A model generated the notes under the pieces. The model was not told the DNA's origin. It did no database searches and was given only the letters and a program-made list of their open reading frames with translations. Made by a program: the position numbers and the translations under genes. DNA of 64,000 nt from Amphiduros pacificus (taxonomy: Eukaryota > Annelida > Polychaeta > Phyllodocida > Hesionidae), in contig OX439002.1 in assembly GCA_949316495.1 (NCBI GenBank), positions 14,068,001 to 14,132,000 on the forward strand, written 5' to 3'. Of the stretch, positions 1 through 15,000 are shown piece by piece (position 1 is the stretch's first letter; every line of letters starts with the position of its first letter).

Positions 1-30
1 AAGTAAGTAACACAGGAAGTGCAAACCCAC

Positions 31-3000
31 CTGAATTGCGCCTGCATGATCTTGAGTAGAAGTTGTAGAGACTTGAGCCTCTGCTCTCCTGTCTGCTTAC
101 AAGCTACATACACCAGGCTGCTCCACAGCTCATTCAAAGGCAACAATCTGCAAACAAAACATTCTTGATATACATAACAGACTTTCCATAACAAGCAAAA
201 AAGACCAAAGGTCTTAAACCTGGATGACCATTGTTATTTGTGATGTATGTGAACATTCCCTGAATATGTCTGCAAATTGCTTTATAAATGGTAATTTTGA
301 GTATAAATTCAGTTTTACAGGTCGAGAATATCAATGTTAGAGACAGTTTTTAACACAGTATGGTGGACTGACTCCATCACCCCAAAATAGCCTTTCTTCA
401 AAAGTCTCAAAATGAGGCTCCAGACATTCCAGTGGTCTATGCATGTGAGAAATAAATGGCTGTTTACCATTGCATTTTTTTTTTTTTAAACTGTGGGGAA
501 AAATCTTATGCTCTTAGAAACTAGGTACGATTCATGTACTGACAATACTCAGCCTATAACCTTACTCATAAAAATTGTAAATCCATCCATCTGACTCATG
601 GGAGAAGATCAAGTTTGATGGACAGAATGACAAAATTGCCACCCCTTACTTTATAAACAAAAATTGATCGTTCTGCTATTTCATTACCACATTCATGACA
701 CCTACCTCAATCTGATATAAATGTGATGCACCTGGGAGAGCACATAGGCCACATGGTGCTTACGTGAAGGTTGTATGGGGTATAGAGAGTGCATGGTGCT
801 TACCTGAAGGTTGCATGGGGCATAGAGAGTGCATGGTGCTTACCTGAAGGTTGTATGGGGCATAGAGAGTGCATGGTGCTTACCTGAAGGTTGTATGGGG
901 CATAGAGAGTGCATGGTGCTTACCTGAAGGTTGTATGGGGCATAGAGAGTGCATGGTGCTTACCTGAAGGTTGCATGGGGCATAGAGAGTGCATGGTGCT
1001 TACCTGAAGGTTGTATGGGATATAGAGAGTGCATGGTGCTTACCTGAAGGTTGTATGGGGTATAGAGAGTGCATGGTGCTTACATGAAGGTTGTATGGGG
1101 CATAGAGAGTGCATGGTGCTTACCTGAAGGTTGTATGGGGCACAGAGAGTGCATGGTGCTTACCTGAAGGTTGTATGGGGCATAGAGAGTGCATGGTGCT
1201 TACCTGAAGGTTGTATGGGGCATAGAGAGTGCATGGTGCTTACCTGAAGGTTGTATGGGGCATAGAGAGTGCATGGTGCTTACCTGAAGGTTGTATGGGG
1301 CATAGAGAGTGCATGGTGCTTACCTGAAGGCTGCATGGGGCATAGAGAGTGCTTGGTGCTTACCTGAAGGTTGTATGGGGCATAGAGAGTGCATGGTGCT
1401 TACCTGAAGGTTGTATGGGGCATAGAGAGTGCATGGTGCTTACCTGAAGGTTGTATGGGGCATAGAGAGTGCGTGGTGCTTACCTGAAGGTTGTATGGGG
1501 CATAGAGAGTGCGTGGTGCTTACCTGAAGGTTGTATGGGACATAGAGAGTGCGTGGTGCTTACATGAAGGTTGTATGGGGCATAGAGAGTGCATGGTGCT
1601 TACCTGAAGGTTGTATGGGGCATAGAGAGCACGCTGTTGAGGATCATGTAGCCAGTATCAAATCTTCCAAGCTTCCCTCCTGTCACTGTGAACTTGTAGC
1701 CCCAGTCATTATTACTACAGTCTGATGTGAACTTGTAGTACAACCTTTCACCTGCACAAAGTGGCACACAATAATGATGTTAAGCAGCCTTATAAATCAT
1801 GATTTGGAATTCAATATTTTCACAGAAATAAGATGTCTTTCTGGTAATTGCGCTATATTTTTAACATTGGGACATTTCATGATGTTTTATGTGTATGGTT
1901 ATGATAGGAACAAAAATAATGAGAATGTTGAACTGACCTGGAATCTCAAAGTCAATCCACCTGTCCCTGGGTCCACTGAATATGTGCTTATCATGTGTGT
2001 AGTCCTGGTTAGAGGCCATGACAAGCTCGTCACAAGCATCCTCTGTGCAACACCTCAAAGGAAAAAATCAATAATTTATAATTAAACATTTTATAAAAAA
2101 ATGTGACATTTAAATAGCTCAAATCCCAGACACTATTTGCTCTTTGCACTAGATGGTAACTGGCTTGGGTCTGAACCAGGAATCCCAGGATCTCAAGGCA
2201 AGCATTCTACCAATTTATCTATTTTGGCCAGGATAAGATAGGAATTTGTGAAGAGTTCTTTGTTGGGGGAGGATTGTTATTCAGGGGAAGAGTGTGTACC
2301 TGCCATCAAATCACTCATGGAAAATATGCACACCTGTAAAATAATCTGAATGACAGCCATGTTACATTTTGGAAGTGTACATAATCTTCATCCAATTTGA
2401 TATACAGCACTGTTGCTCTGGGATGTATACATACCACCTACGATATGAAATAACCATATATTCCTTCCCTCCATCAAATCTAATAGAAAGCATTAATGTG
2501 AAGAGAAGTATAAGTACTCACCTTGAATCAAATCTGATAGACAGTACTGTTGCCCCAGGGATGTGCACCTTTTCTTCTTTGTTTGTATTATTCTTATAGT
2601 TGTGGTCTGACTCTCGGATCACAGTCGATAGATTCACTTCCTCCATGAACTGACATGCTGTGGTTGCTATAGGAACCAGACATTCTGTCTTACAGAACTT
2701 GATGACCTTCTCCACAACCTGACAAAAAAAAAACATTCAATGTCATTATCAATCTGTAAGTCTCATGTGGAATTTTTTATGTTAAATAAAAATACTATTT
2801 TTTTTAATAATTTTAAATGAGAGTAGAGAAATCTAATCAGCCAGTATCTAATGGAGACATCCTAAAGTGCTCACTGTCTGGAAGATCTCTTTGGATTCTG
2901 TTCTATTGAGCAGGTCCAGTACAAAGGGTACGTGTGCATTATCTTTGCATCCTATAAGCTGGGCTGTGATCTCGGGTCCTTCTGATGGCCAGTCTGCTAG

Positions 3001-6000
3001 CAAAGTCATCAGCAGCTGACGTGCATACAACACTCCCATACCCATGTTCACCTGCAAAATCAGCATATTACATTAGAACATGTATATAATGTTGATACAC
3101 TAAGCAAAAGTATCTCACACAATTCTTATTCAGTAATATTTATGTAAAATAATACAGGATCCATTTTCTTTTAATTATCAGAATTCAACTACAAAAAGAA
3201 ATATTTCTATTTGTTAAATATATTTTGTTTTTACTTTGATAAGGAAGTCCCTGGATCCTGAGCGCCCCTGTGAATCAAGTTCTTTCTTGAGGAGGTTGGC
3301 TGAGCGAGTCTTGCGTTGTTTGAGAGTATCGCTCCAGGCGTCGCTGTCATTGGTCATAATGAGGCGCTGAGTCTCCTCAGATGGCTCGTCCACTGCTGTC
3401 TCTATGGCTCTGGTTAACATAAAGTAAGCAATTTTTAAATACACTAATTTACTCAAATTGATTCTATATTAAGCATAAAATCTTGAATTATTCTTAATTT
3501 AGCATGTTAATGATATTTATGATATAAGGTACATACATAGTCGACTGCTTTGTGACTGGTGTCAGCTGCATCCCCATATCTACAGCCTTGTCTGACAGTG
3601 TAGAGCCCGGAGATTCCCTGAATATAAACATCAAATGAATACACATTCCTTTAAAATTGGGAAATGACTGTATTGCAATCTACAAAGCATTAACTTTATT
3701 TTTTGTATTGTATCTATAAATGTATGTAACTCACCATCTCTTGGCCAATCTCAGCATCTTTTCTGATGGTACAAAGCTGTCACCTTCAAGGCTAAAATAA
3801 AAAGCATTAAGAAAGATTGATATAAACAGCTCAGATATTCATAATCTTTGAATCAGTTGATAGTATTTGATAATGCTAGTCCTCCAAAGTGAAATGTGGA
3901 TACTCACTGGTCGTGCACTGCCACCAGGAGGGCATTCGTGTTCTGCCCATGCATATCATAGATCGCCCGCAACACTGACAGTCCCACATTCAAATGCTCA
4001 TTCAAGGTCTACAAATACAAAGTAACCATCAGTTTATGCTCAAAATTTTGTGAACCTTAGGATTGAAATTAAATGACTCCTGAGACTAAAACAAATAATA
4101 AATCTCATTTCTTTCAGAGCAATTATCATTCACAATTTATCCACATTAGCAAAATATCCAACAGCAATCCATCCCTGATCTAAATAGTTTTCTTGGACTG
4201 ATTAGGACTGTATTCAGGTCATGAAATGCAATGTATATTTATCAATGTTGGCTGAGAATCTGACCTGGAAGCAGAGTTTGGCTGTGTCATCCAGACCACT
4301 GAGCGGATCTGCACAGTCTTCAGCATTGCCCTCTTTGTCTTTGGCTTTGTCTTTATCTTTGTTTGGAGATTTGCCACTTGAGGTCTCCACTGTCTGAGCA
4401 GCACCACCTTCTTCTGCTTTTTCATGATCTCGTGTATACAACATCAGTGACAAGATCTGCATTGGAAACAATTAAAAAAAATAAGATAACACTCATTTCA
4501 GTTCAATTTTCAGAGCAAAATATACATAATTTATGAATAAATATCAAATATTGTTATCTAATTAAAGCTAGGTTTACCTCTAGGTCTTTGAGAAGCCACT
4601 GTTTGCTGAATCCTGTACCTTGTCCTGCCAGATGCACCACACACTGAACAAAGTCTGAGGAGAATAGCTCAGACACAGGCTCCTCCTGGCCACACTGGAT
4701 GGTACGTAACAATGCCTTGAGGGACAATGCTAGAACCCACAGACTCTCCACTGACACCTTCTCCACTGAAAACAGAAACAACTATCTACCTCAGTCTCGG
4801 TAAAATCCGTAAAATGTAATCTGTACATGTGTTAAACTCTAAGAAAGCTTATTTCCCCACTTTGCCCCAGCACATTAACCCTTCTAAGATGTGAACTTAT
4901 CCATAAATATATATTTACAATACCATCTTTGATTTTGTCCAAAATATATTAAAATATCCACTTTTATAATATGTCTTTGACCATATCAGACAAATTCGAC
5001 AATATTAAGCTTATAATGAGCACTGACCTGCTTTGACCTTGGCAGCAATGTCCTTAATGACCTTGATGAAGCCGATAATATGTTGTCTGTCTAGGGCCTG
5101 GATATCATGTGAGACACACTCCACAAATTCATCCTTCATCTGAAACAAAACAATAATACTTGTAAATAAAACTCAAATCAACCAGCCGTTAAGGATTCAT
5201 CTAAGATACAAATAAAAATATCCAAACGAATTGACTGATTGGTAAATACTGAGCACTTACTGATCGCCTCTTTCTACTTTTCTTGTCAATGACTAGTGTT
5301 TGGTTTTGGTTTTTCTCAGGGAAATGTTTAAGCACCACACCATCCTTCATCTCTGTCCCAATGTCTGTGTACTTCACCTGGGCACCTATAGACAACACCT
5401 GAACAAATCCAAATATATCTTGCAATTAATATCTTTATAATGCTATACACATGATTAAGGAAGTAAAAATTATTGTCTTTTTTTCCAATGTCAATAGTCA
5501 TATATAAAACTCACCTCTGGGAATCCAGCTATCACAAAGAGAGCAAATATCGAGGCCAACTCTGGATGCTGAAAGACAAGAGACACACTATGCATGTAAA
5601 CACATTTCATGTTCATTCAATTAAAAACTATAAAAGTCATCAGACTATAAAAACAACATTGGCTACCAGTAGATGGAGTTTGCTGGGAGTGTTGAAAGAT
5701 GTAAATAAATATTTCTATGTGAAAAGTCATCCATGAAGTGCATTTGATGAATCTTGGATCATGCAGACTCTCTTTCAAATATTGTTCTTCAGTTGTATTG
5801 ACACATATATAAAGTAGCAACAGTGAAAACGCTATTGTGGGGCAAATAATAGTCAAAAATCATGGATAGGTGTATACGAGGAAGGGATAAAGAGAGTACG
5901 TACCAGGGGAGCATTTCCTTGTGTTTTGGCATGATCTGTGGTGTCTGGCTGCTGGGTGACAGCTAAATCCACCAGTCTGGCGGCCACTCTGTAGTGATCT

Positions 6001-9000
6001 AAACCCACCTTCTCCGTCGGCAAACACACCGTTCTGAAATAACCAAAATGTAGGTTAACAAAAAAGTGCACTCATAATCATTTTATTTGAAAAAAAAATT
6101 AAAGATCTCTTTTTTTTCTTATGCTTTGCTCACACAATGCTGTTGATGGTGTTTTGTGACAAGCCTTTCTTGCTGAAGGATGTTTGCAGTTCCTCCCTGG
6201 TGACCAGGCCTTCCTCATCAGCCATCAGCAGGAACTTAGAATCATAATCCACAGCACTTCTTGTGCCACTTCCTTCATTACTCTGAAATAATCAAAACAT
6301 TTTGTGTCTCCATTTTACGTATGAAATTATATGATTGGTATTTATACAGGGAAACTGAGGGGCCCCTCCTGCCAGTGGCTTGAAAATGGTGAGATGTATT
6401 AAAATATCAAAGTTAATGCCATCATTTTGAAAGAATATATCAAAATCTTTAATAAGAAATGTATAAAATGTACACCTTTAAGTGCCACATGCCATATTTG
6501 TTGCTGAAACTGAAATAGATTTATTACATGACAAAATGTTTTTGTTCACAGTCAACTTAACATGCACACATACAAAGCCTATATTGTAATAAAAAAAACT
6601 GCTCTTACAGAATGGCCTAATTGAGTGTAAACTGCTTCATTCTTATTTACATTCATACAGAAGATCACAGCTGTATGAAATGTGTTGTTGACTGTTACTA
6701 TGATACAAAAAATAGTATGACATCTCTATTTCACTGATAAATAGTCATATTACCATTATGACATCATTGCTCTTTCAATCACATAAAATAGTGCACCACT
6801 ATAACCAACCAAGGCCAACTTAGTAGATAACAGATATCTGTCAGAGGGGATCAATGTTTATTAATACACATGAAAACATCATGAATTGATATTTTATGAC
6901 TAATCCATTAGCCAGAAGCTGCTGCAACTACTAGACCTCATAACTGTTCAGTAATAAAAAATTACAAGTATACAAAATATATTTCCCACAATTTGTATGA
7001 CAAAATTGAGAACATTTACAAGTTTGATTATCATGTACTCCAAATATTGTTCAATTTAGTTTAAATAAAGGGAATTCTGATTAATGGTCTACATTTTGAA
7101 ATATCTAACTTTCCTAAAAGTCAAGTAAAATTTTCTCATTGGTGTCAAAAGTTTACATATATTTGGATTATTTTATTCAACAATAAATGCAATAAAATAT
7201 GAAGAAAATTTTCTTCTGACAATGTTAAGTGGAGGTGTATATATTACCTGTGCAGATGTAAGTGTGTGTATGCACTTGGTGAGATGAGCTAGCAGAACCT
7301 CCCGCCATGACTGAGAACTGAATAATCTCTGCAGAATATTCGCCATTGAGTTAGCCCACTCCAAACCACTCCTGCAATCAATGGATTTATATTCTTTTTG
7401 TGTAAAAATATTGATCTTCAATGAATCAGTTTCTAAATTGGAATGTTTGATAATAACTTAACAGACAAAGTACACTTGCCTTTCTAAACAGGTTGCCCCA
7501 AATGAGAAGAGGAACTCAGCAGTGATGGAGCCCTCTGGTGAGTCAGGAGGAATCACAATGGATGTTGTTATGGCAACAGCATTATCTGCTGTCTAGAACA
7601 AGAGCAAACAGAGGCTTTCAATATGCTGCATGATAGTAAGGATATCCCCATCCCTTATTCTATATTCCCACATACAGAAAAAAATCACATACAGAAAAAA
7701 ATTGCCCTGCATGAGAAGTGGTAATCTCTAGGCATGCTGTTCAATTCAGCCACACTTTATACTCACCCTACATGTGGTAGTAGTTCTCTGCAGAAGTTGT
7801 CCTATTAACCCCATGGCTAGATGCTGGGTATTGGATTCATGGCCACTCTCACCTCTACAAAAAAGTGACACCATTTTTTCAAGGTTCTGTATTTTGTACT
7901 TATCTTTGTAATGAGAGTATTTGTAAGTATTAAAAAGATTGCATGAGTTACCTGTGTGACAGTATCTATTTTGTTGTTCATATGCATAAAATACTAACCT
8001 AGCTATTGTGAACAGCAACTGGAGAAATTGTTCTGATGAGAACGTATAGTGGACATCATCAGATATTGGGGTCTGGAAAAACATGAACACATACCATTAA
8101 TTAACATAACATAATTCCCATCAGTTAATGATAACCTAACTTTTCGCAACAGATGGTTCAGTAACCTAGTAGCCAATGATAAACATGTAAATTGCCTTCG
8201 AACAGCAAACCTGGCTGTTAAACTTGGCATTAGGCTATCATGGCAACCTCATCACATTTTTCATGTGATAATATCAAATCTCATTTTTTTATATTCAGAT
8301 AAAAAAAAAACAAGAAGTAAAATATACTATTAGCACCTGATAAAGACAGAAACAGAACCCATACATCTGTAATATAAAATATTTTATTGCAAAAGCATTT
8401 ATACATATATACATATACATTAAACCATTGTCTGAAACTTGGAAGAGCACCTATTGTCCATGATATATTGTTAACTTTGTACTTAATATTATCATGAGTT
8501 TGTCCATATATAATGTCCATATAATGTATCAGAAGCTGGAGTTTCCAGAGTCTACCGATGAGGACAGGGGCGACAGCGGCTCATAGAAGTCCAGGATGTC
8601 TGAGTTGGCCATTGTGTTACACGGGTCAGTGCTGCCCTCTGGTTTGATGTTGATGGCTGGTTTCTGCTTTTTGGAGCGACAAAGCTTGATACCCTGTGCC
8701 TTGTGCCACCTTGCACTGCCAGGCTTGTGACGGTGTTCTCTCCGGAGCAGGCTGCCACTGTCAAACATGTCCTCAAAGCTCTCATCTATGGCCCATGGAC
8801 AGCCCTTGCCATTGGGAGCCCTAGACTGCTTGACGAAGCAATCATTGACACTGAGGGTGTGGCGGATAGAGTTCTGGTACTTCCTGTTGCCCCTGAAGTA
8901 TGGGAAGCGGCCCTCCATGTAGTCATAGATCTCCTTCAGGGTGGCAGTGTTGGTGGGAGAATTCTTGATGGCCATGCTGATGAGAGCGATGTAACTATAG

Positions 9001-12000
9001 GGTGGTTTACTGGCACCGGTGGGAACAGAGATCATGGGCATACTGATCTTGGTGGCGATGTGAGGCAAAGCAGGAGGTGAGCAACTCTCCACAGATCCCA
9101 CCGAGCACACTGACTGAGGTCTGGCCTGGACTGGAAGGTACTGCACTGAATCCTGGCTGGCTAAAGGTGGGCAACTGGACCCTGACTGGAACCTGGCTGG
9201 TTGGTACTGCATGGCGTCTTGGTAATCTGTCTGAGCCCCACACCCCTCAGAGCCCCCTGATTGGAATCCAGCTGGAGCTGCCTGGTACTGCATGTGCTGT
9301 GGATAATAGGATGGAGGGTAGGCTCCTGGATATGAATAGGCTGAACTGTGGTAGCCTTGCTGGAAGCTGTACCCAGGATAGTCAGCCATGTTGCTGCTGT
9401 GTGACTGGCCCATGTTTGAGGGGTCATCGCAGGTCAAAGCAGCTGAGGACATGTAGTGGTAGGCTAGCCAGGGCTTGTGTTCAGGCTTGACATCTGCGGA
9501 GTAGTCCCAGTCACCCACAGCTGGACTCTCAGGCTTCACATCCTCTGGCATCACAGGCATTGCAAACTGAGACATCATCTGTAAAACATTATAAAAATCA
9601 ACAAAAATTAGTAACTAATATGTACTCATGTCAACAAGTTTAATTCATTATGCACAGATATAATAAATGATTTAGTGGCAAATAACAAAGTAAATTCTCA
9701 AAAGATGGCACTCACCATTTTTTCAGTAGTTTGCTGTGGTCAATAATGTAGGCAAGGTCTTTATCAGTTGATACTTTAGTGCTGTGAATGTAGTTGAGTC
9801 TCTGAGGAATATGACAATCTCCTCATCTGTCTCCACATTTAACAGAAACCATGGAGCACATCTCGCACAGAATATGACAAGAGCTCATTTCTCTAACCAA
9901 TAATGTTTTATCTGCTCACAGGGACATCCAATCAGATGAGAGGTGCTTGATGTGGATGAGTCAATCAGGTGTGGATGGAAAGCCTGGAGCACATCATGCC
10001 ACTGGACAGGGAGGTAGTCAGGTCAGGTTTTAACACCTCTCTGCAGGACCTTTGATGTCTTCCCAGTTCCCAGCTCCATGATTGTCTCACCTAGTCCTGG
10101 AACCCTGGACAGCCTGTATAAGTTTTTCACGCCTAGATGGATGTGTCCTCTCATGTAAGTCACACCTACCATTACTGAGGCACACTCACCTGAACAAGCT
10201 TATCACACCTGAATCACTCATTCTGAAGACGGGTTTAATGTGTCAAACTGTCAATAATATTAATGACAATGTTGTATATGGTTTACCCTTCATAAAAAAT
10301 TAATAACATATTATTAATAAATTTGCTTATTTTTAAATATCTATGATTACAATTATCCTAAAATGAGCAAACAAATTTAGGTTTGATGACCTGATTGTAC
10401 TGTTATATTGAATGACAACAACTACTATATCAGAAAAAAATGATTCATTTTTACTATTTTGAAATATATCGTGATATATGAACAATCTGAAAGTAATACA
10501 CTAAAAATATAAAATAAATTTCATGATGGGATCATTTTCTTTGTCAATACAATCAATTTGCATCATCGTAATGATCAGGTAAAATGTTGTAATACAGACT
10601 AATGGTGTGATCAGGTGAAGTATAAAATAGTACTATTTAAAACATAATTATATAAAGATTATGTAAAACCCATCATATTTTTCAATTCACATATTTCAAA
10701 TGACAATATCAGCAATGAATGTGTTATGTTTTGTCTGTTCATTAAATGCTAATTAAATTCAATAATTTTAATGAAAGAGAAGATAATTTCTTCCTGATTT
10801 AAGGAAAGCATTGGCTTGGCTTCACTACCCTGAGTTATCAGGGACAGGTTTAGCATCACACCTTTTGTTGAGAACAATGCGCACTGGCTTCACTGTCCAT
10901 TCAAGTGAATTGAGTTGATATTTAGCTTGCTTTACTGACTGGAAATGTCAGTGGGTGAGAATTAATTCCATAGTTTATAGAATTCTAGGATTGGGAAGTG
11001 CCTAAAAATGGACAAATTTGAATGTTATTCCAGTCCTGTATGGTCCCTCAAATCATAAAAAGAGAAACAGTCAAAGAAAAGTATACAGTTTACCAATAAT
11101 TTCTCTAATATCGCTCACACACTAGAGAGCTCCCTCTTCAAACCATTCCGGGAGTAATGTTTGCTGCTGTCAATAATGCATTTTTTCAACTTTTAACTGT
11201 ATTTTCAAATAAAATACTCAAGAGACAGATATATTACATGCAAACTGTAAATAATGGTTTGTTTTCTTGAAGGAACAGTCATCCACTAAATGTGCATAAA
11301 AAATTATATCTGTTTTGTTCAACAACCTAAATTCAAAATGGGGTCTGGCTAGATGGTGGCAGCAGGAAGTACATGTTCTGCACATGCTCATACCCAATAA
11401 CAACAGGATTATGACCTGTCTGATCCCCATCAGAAAACAAGGCAAGGGCACGGGAAACACAGATCAAATGAGACAAAAAATAACCTTGTTTTATATGATA
11501 AACACTTTCTCATGTTAAGATTAATACTTGCTGGTAAATAAACAATAGTCTTGGGGTGATAATTAAGTATGAACTGAAAAATAGAGGAATACAACAAACC
11601 ATATTTTCTGGAGGAATCATGGCACCTAGCAATCCCATGATCCTCTCCTGTGAGTGGAAGGCGAATGCTTCATCTTGCCGTGCTAGTGTTGCTTCCTCCG
11701 AGTCATCATCCACTGAAAACATCAAAACTCATTAAGTAATGCGATTCTGATTCACAGAATACTGAGAAAATTAAGAAATGTACCAGTATATCATTTCTGC
11801 ATTAAAATACTTTTTTTGGCATTCTGAGTACACTCTGAATTATTATAGGGTTGAGTCAGAAATATATTGAGTTTTATAATCTAGGAGTTTTTTTGCTATG
11901 TTAACATGAGGCATCCCTAAATAATAACAAAACTTTTTAGTGACAAATATATTTTTGACAGATAAACATCACAATATGGATGATCTGGAAAAAAGTGTGT

Positions 12001-15000
12001 ATTGAAAGAGAATAAAGACTTTGATGGGTACTCACCAAACTCATCAGACATTGAGACCTGCATGAGGCACTTGTTGGCCAGCTCTATACATTGATTATGA
12101 AGTTGTACGCAAGCCTTGATGTAGTCTGCGTCGACGTCGTGAAGGTGGCGGCTGGAGCTGTAGATAATGTTAGCCATAGACAGGGCCAGAGAGGAGAAGG
12201 ACAACCACACATGCTGGTGTATGTACGACTGCAGGGAAGTGTTGCAATCCTTGCTCAGCTTCACTGCATATCATCATCAATATACACTGATATTTAATAC
12301 ACACATAAATATATACACTGGCAGAATGATGAAAATTTTATTATTGAACTCAAGTTTATATCTTATATCTTTGAATCAATCTCTGAATTTGGGGAAATGT
12401 TCAAATTTGTTCCAGAAATGATGGGAAATTGATGTAATTTGCATGAAAGTAATCTAATAAAACACAGTTTATTTTTTAATGTGTGCAGAAACATGAAATA
12501 CTGCCGAACTTGTATGAAGAGGCAAGTCTTCTCCAAATATTCAGGACATAAATCTAACTACTTTTCAATAGATGGAAAATATACTCACACTTGACTGTTG
12601 GGAACTTTGTTATTTCATGTTCAGGAGTGTGCCTTAAAGAAAAAGAAATTCCTGCAGTAACACATTTATTTCTGAGAAATAAATTGCTGTATAAAAAGTG
12701 TTTTATATCCACATATACATCACTATTATAATGACATTTACATTCAAACAAAATAGGAAATATTAACAAAACCTTCCACTTATTTAAATGCCATGAGCGG
12801 AGATAGTCTGGTACTGAGCTATGTAAATTTACATTACATGTATAACTGTTTGTAAATTAAGATGGGTATTCAATAACTTTTAAGTCAACAGTATATTTGT
12901 AAGAAATATATACTTACCCTGAAGGAAAATGTTTATTCTTGAAGCAGCCATAGCACAGATCAAAGTCTTCACAAACACCACAGTGTATACGTGTACCCAC
13001 GATAAATGCCTGACACTCATCACATTTGTACCTGCAAATTTCCAAAGTCAAATTCACTTTTCTCTAATTTAAAAGAAACAGGAAAAAACCTGAAAAAAGG
13101 GGAGCTTTTAGGAAAGAAATATGAAGTAGAAAATGAAGAAGAAATGTGAGTTGAGATGGGTTGGTATACTGACATCATGTGCACCATCTCGTGGTCATCT
13201 GTGTGCTCTCCTGCTGTCTTGCTGCATCCAGTGTATGTGCCTGCAGGCTTGACTCCTCCTGCATAGCAAGTAGCACACAGGTCCATATCCTGGCACTGCA
13301 GACATCGGTACCTACGCCCCGGCAGCGTGGCACTGCATCCATCACAGCTTATCTCCACCTCCAGCAGGTCACAAAACTTAGCTACAAACATCTGCATGGC
13401 CTGCAATGGCATACAAAACATCTTACCGGTAATCATCTGAACTGGAGAATTCAATGGTGTAGATGAAATAGTTGACTTGGTCAAATATTTTGGCTATAAA
13501 TATCTGCATGACATGGCAATATAATATGCTTGCTCTAATCTGTATGACTCAGAATTATTGATGATATAAGTGATTGGATCATATGTATATGGCTTCCAAT
13601 TCTGTGTAATATATCTGAGATGTGTGACCCACAATCATACATGATGATAAAGACTGTTTGATCTCATCATTGAAGACAAGTTTCAACCATTCTATATGTC
13701 TACAAACATCTTTGTGAACAAACCTTTTTCTCCTCCTTGGAACCCTTGGAGCTTTTATCATACCAATCATAGAAGCCTTTTTTGCACTCTGCCAGCCACT
13801 CCATGTCCTTTTTATAGGTAGTTTCCTCTTCCTTTTCATCTGTATCACAGATCACCTTCATCCGCATTGACACGCTACCTGCAATGTAAACATGACATTC
13901 TACATCAATGACTATCCTAAATTCAAAAATATCATTTTATTTTCATTGCAAATGTTTTCAGCAAGGGTAATATTATTAACTGTGTATCATTGAAAAAAAA
14001 TTGTTTAAATATACTCCTATTGCCAAGGCTTGGAGAATACCTTAACTATAAATGGTGCCATTCATGGGGTTGTGTACTTACTTTTGGCGAGGTCGATATA
14101 GAACTGTGAGAGCTTGACATCCACCAGGAAGGACAGGTCATAGAGCTGCCAGTTGACATCCAGCAGGTGTAGGGTACACCCCACAATGTAATCATGGGCT
14201 GTCATCACAGACCTGAACAAACATTCCTCTGACATCAATCATCAAGAAACATCAAATATGCTGCTATTATATATCTTACTGTATATTGACATATATCAAC
14301 ATGTTGGTCATAGGTGGATAAGTTTTCAGTACACCAATTATAGGATTGATGCTTAATACCTTTAAGCATTCTAGGTCAGTCTTTGTGTTCCCCAAAGCCG
14401 TCTGGTGAAATAAATATTTATCTAATTACATAACACAAGAAAATTAACTGCATATAAATGGTTTGTCACTTACTTTGGCAACTGAGTTCGTTTGACTGAT
14501 GTGATTGAGTCAATGAGTCTGCGTATGAGCATATAGTAGGACCTGCGAACCTTAGACTCAAGGTCAAGGCCACACCCATCCAACCCATCAGCATAATGCT
14601 TGGCGAACTGGTTCTGGTGGGCTAGTAATTCCTGGAGGAACAACACTGTAGCAACCTGTAATGGGAGTCAAGCTCATATCAAAACCACTATCAAGATCAG
14701 TCTCTTAAAATAACATCTATCTTTTCATCATCAAATATCATCATATTTAAATACTAGAGATGTTAACTTTGAATTGTTCTGACCTGGAAAATGTGTTTGT
14801 CTGACATAATCCTGATGAATTCTGCAGCTGTCTTGTATACCTCAGCCACGGCATGAGCCTGGGCAGATCTTTCCTTCAACATCTCCTCCACCCTGCAACA
14901 ATCACATAGAACCAATCAAACCACAGCTTATAGTACAAGTAACCCTTCCCACCATAAATGTTTGTAAGACTCATCATTAACACTTGTAGAGGATAGGGCA

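Larger units (their letters stand above)
31..8072 (-). other. ZZEF1: ZZEF1 exons 49-68: C-terminal region and second CUB-like region
   Basis: Coding exons: 7999-8072, 7767-7854, 7480-7592, 7248-7371, 6134-6282, 5904-6033, 5515-5568, 5261-5398, 5028-5139, 4578-4765, 4265-4456, 3908-4008, 3735-3791, 3537-3617, 3235-3409, 2875-3051, 2522-2718, 1938-2053, 1604-1751, 31-147. Anchors: [85 protein letters not shown] and ACQFMEE. Exons 65-67 make the second CUB-like sandwich ([30 protein letters not shown]). Exon 68 ([19 protein letters not shown]) still has an open donor at 29-30, so the gene continues left. Exon 51 ends at a GC donor. Exon 53 (6134-6282) has no counterpart I can place confidently in human. 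Exon 59 has a Lys/Asp-rich insert. Confidence 0.93.

Noticed and set aside
8703-9490. Plus- and minus-strand ORFs overlapping the forkhead exon
   Set aside because: Shadows of the forkhead frame in GC-richer coding sequence.
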